Origin: Companilactobacillus zhachilii
GTDB taxonomy: Bacteria > Bacillota > Bacilli > Lactobacillales > Lactobacillaceae
Length of the DNA: 64,000 bases
Assembly (NCBI RefSeq): GCF_003606365.2
Contig: NZ_CP031933.2
Span: 1,426,001 to 1,490,000 of the forward strand
Direction: 5' to 3'
Shown in pieces: positions 63,289 through 64,000 of this stretch. Under the pieces are notes generated by a model. That model was not told the DNA's origin and searched no databases. It worked only from the letters and a program-made list of their open reading frames with translations. Numbering within the stretch: position 1 is the stretch's first letter; each line of letters begins with the position of its first letter. The position numbers and the translations under genes were made by a program.

Positions 63289-64000
63289 CTATTTGACCGA
63301 AATACTAAAGTAAGCCTCAAATTCTTCCTTAGGAGCCAATTTGTTAATAGCGTACTTATTCTTAAAGTCATTATCTGAGTCAGTTTTATCTGCAAGTCCC
63401 CACCATGGTTCAATACACATAAACTTACCGTTATCATCAGGATATGTTGACCACATACCGAAGAACTTAGCGTTACCAGTATCTAATGTCAACTTGTGAT
63501 CTGACTTGTCACTTGAAATTGTTACTTCTGCTGGTTCATTTAAACGATAAACTACCGCATCGTCAACAAAATAGTCACGTGTCATTGGGAAGTTTTGGTT
63601 CTCAACCTTCTTCTCATCATTTAAATTAATCAAATGATTTTCGATTGGAATATGAGTTCTTGTTTCAGCAGGATCAACTGCCACTTTATAGTCTTCGAAG
63701 TTAAGTCCTTTATCGAAAGGTACTTCAAAGCCGGGATGTGCACCAATTGAGAAGTACATATCTTCTGATTCTTCCATACTGTCGACTAAGTAAGAAATTT
63801 GAACAGTATCCTTAACTAATTGATAAATGATTCTCAACTTGAAATGATATGGATACTTTTCAAGACTTGCGGCACTAGTTGTTAAACTCAAAACTAGTTT
63901 TGAATCGGTTTGTGAATCAAGACTAAATTCTTGATCACGAGCAAAACCGTGTTGTGTCATCTTATATTCTTTACCATCAACAAAGTAATGGTCATCCTTT
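63289..64000 (-). CDS. Aldose 1-epimerase family protein (LacX-like), 5' end beyond the window
   Basis: A partial gene running off the right edge: the frame stays open past the ATG at 63960 (KDDHYFVDGKEYKMTQHGFA), and that Met is internal because HGFARDQEF is a mid-protein family motif. SIGAHPGFEVPFDKGL carries the catalytic-type His, and EPWWGLADKTDSDNDFKNK the C-terminal signature of LacX-type proteins. The family interconverts sugar anomers; the substrate is unknown. About 236 residues are visible. Confidence 0.85.
   Translation of the reverse strand, partial: KDDHYFVDGKEYKMTQHGFARDQEFSLDSQTDSKLVLSLTTSAASLEKYPYHFKLRIIYQLVKDTVQISYLVDSMEESEDMYFSIGAHPGFEVPFDKGLNFEDYKVAVDPAETRTHIPIENHLINLNDEKKVENQNFPMTRDYFVDDAVVYRLNEPAEVTISSDKSDHKLTLDTGNAKFFGMWSTYPDDNGKFMCIEPWWGLADKTDSDNDFKNKYAINKLAPKEEFEAYFSISVK

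Overview
The window is a low-GC Firmicute chromosome segment, almost certainly from the Lactobacillaceae. A Companilactobacillus-like species is my best guess, from gene order and protein character rather than from any search. Supporting signs are the mevalonate pathway, RexAB instead of RecBCD, the order dinG-ypmB-dnaD-nth-ponA-recU-ypsA-gpsB-rnpB-rlmL, SLAP-type surface domains, a Mn2+ (yybP-ykoY) riboswitch and a Mn-dependent pyrophosphatase. Most of the window is housekeeping core genome; the stretch around 36.4-40.3 kb looks accessory.

Layout. 0-2 kb: mevalonate operon (mvk, mvaD, start of mvaK2), minus strand. 2-12 kb: rexB-rexA-dinG, a DNA repair operon. 12.4-21.5 kb: ypmB, dnaD-nth, ponA/recU (minus), ypsA, gpsB, RNase P RNA and an rRNA methyltransferase. 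21.5-27.5 kb: a CorA-type channel, lplA, an RNase H-like gene, an EbsA-like gene, fhs, lspA and an RluD-like gene. 27.5-31.7 kb: pyrR behind a leader terminator, followed by an intact but catalytically degenerate carbamoyl-phosphate synthetase pair. 31.7-36.4 kb: rqcH, a degV gene and a CAP/SLAP surface protein. 36.4-40.3 kb: a small tyrosine recombinase, an AbiE toxin-antitoxin pair with a frameshifted toxin, small membrane genes and an orphan ABC permease. 40.3-43.2 kb: a Mn2+ riboswitch with its P-type ATPase. 43.4-49.4 kb: small and secreted proteins, a phosphoesterase, recQ, and the divergent alkylation-repair pair ogt/adaA. 49.6-55.4 kb: EIIA-Glc, an integrase-like protein without catalytic residues, a LOG-family hydrolase, glcU, ppaC and a LysR regulator. 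55.4-60.8 kb: parC, parE and plsY. 61-64 kb: a BLIP-fold membrane protein, a nuclease-like/coiled-coil/HTH protein of unknown role and a partial aldose-epimerase gene.

Two observations stand out. First, six full copies and one collapsed remnant of an intergenic repeat, with a core of about 175 bp, fold into the same multi-branched structure: a long closing stem and three internal hairpins. Stem sequences differ between copies but remain complementary, while junction segments are conserved. Some copies lie inside longer elements with terminal inverted repeats, so they look like MITE-borne structured RNA or DNA. Second, the CarA/CarB-like pair after pyrR has lost the glutaminase Cys and His and most ATP-grasp signatures, yet both frames are open over 3.4 kb. 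This suggests a retained, non-canonical function.

A further theme is metal economy. Endonuclease III has lost three of its four cluster cysteines at exactly aligned positions. DinG and RexB have one visible cysteine each, so neither can carry a four-cysteine cluster. This fits a manganese-centred, iron-sparing lactic acid bacterium.
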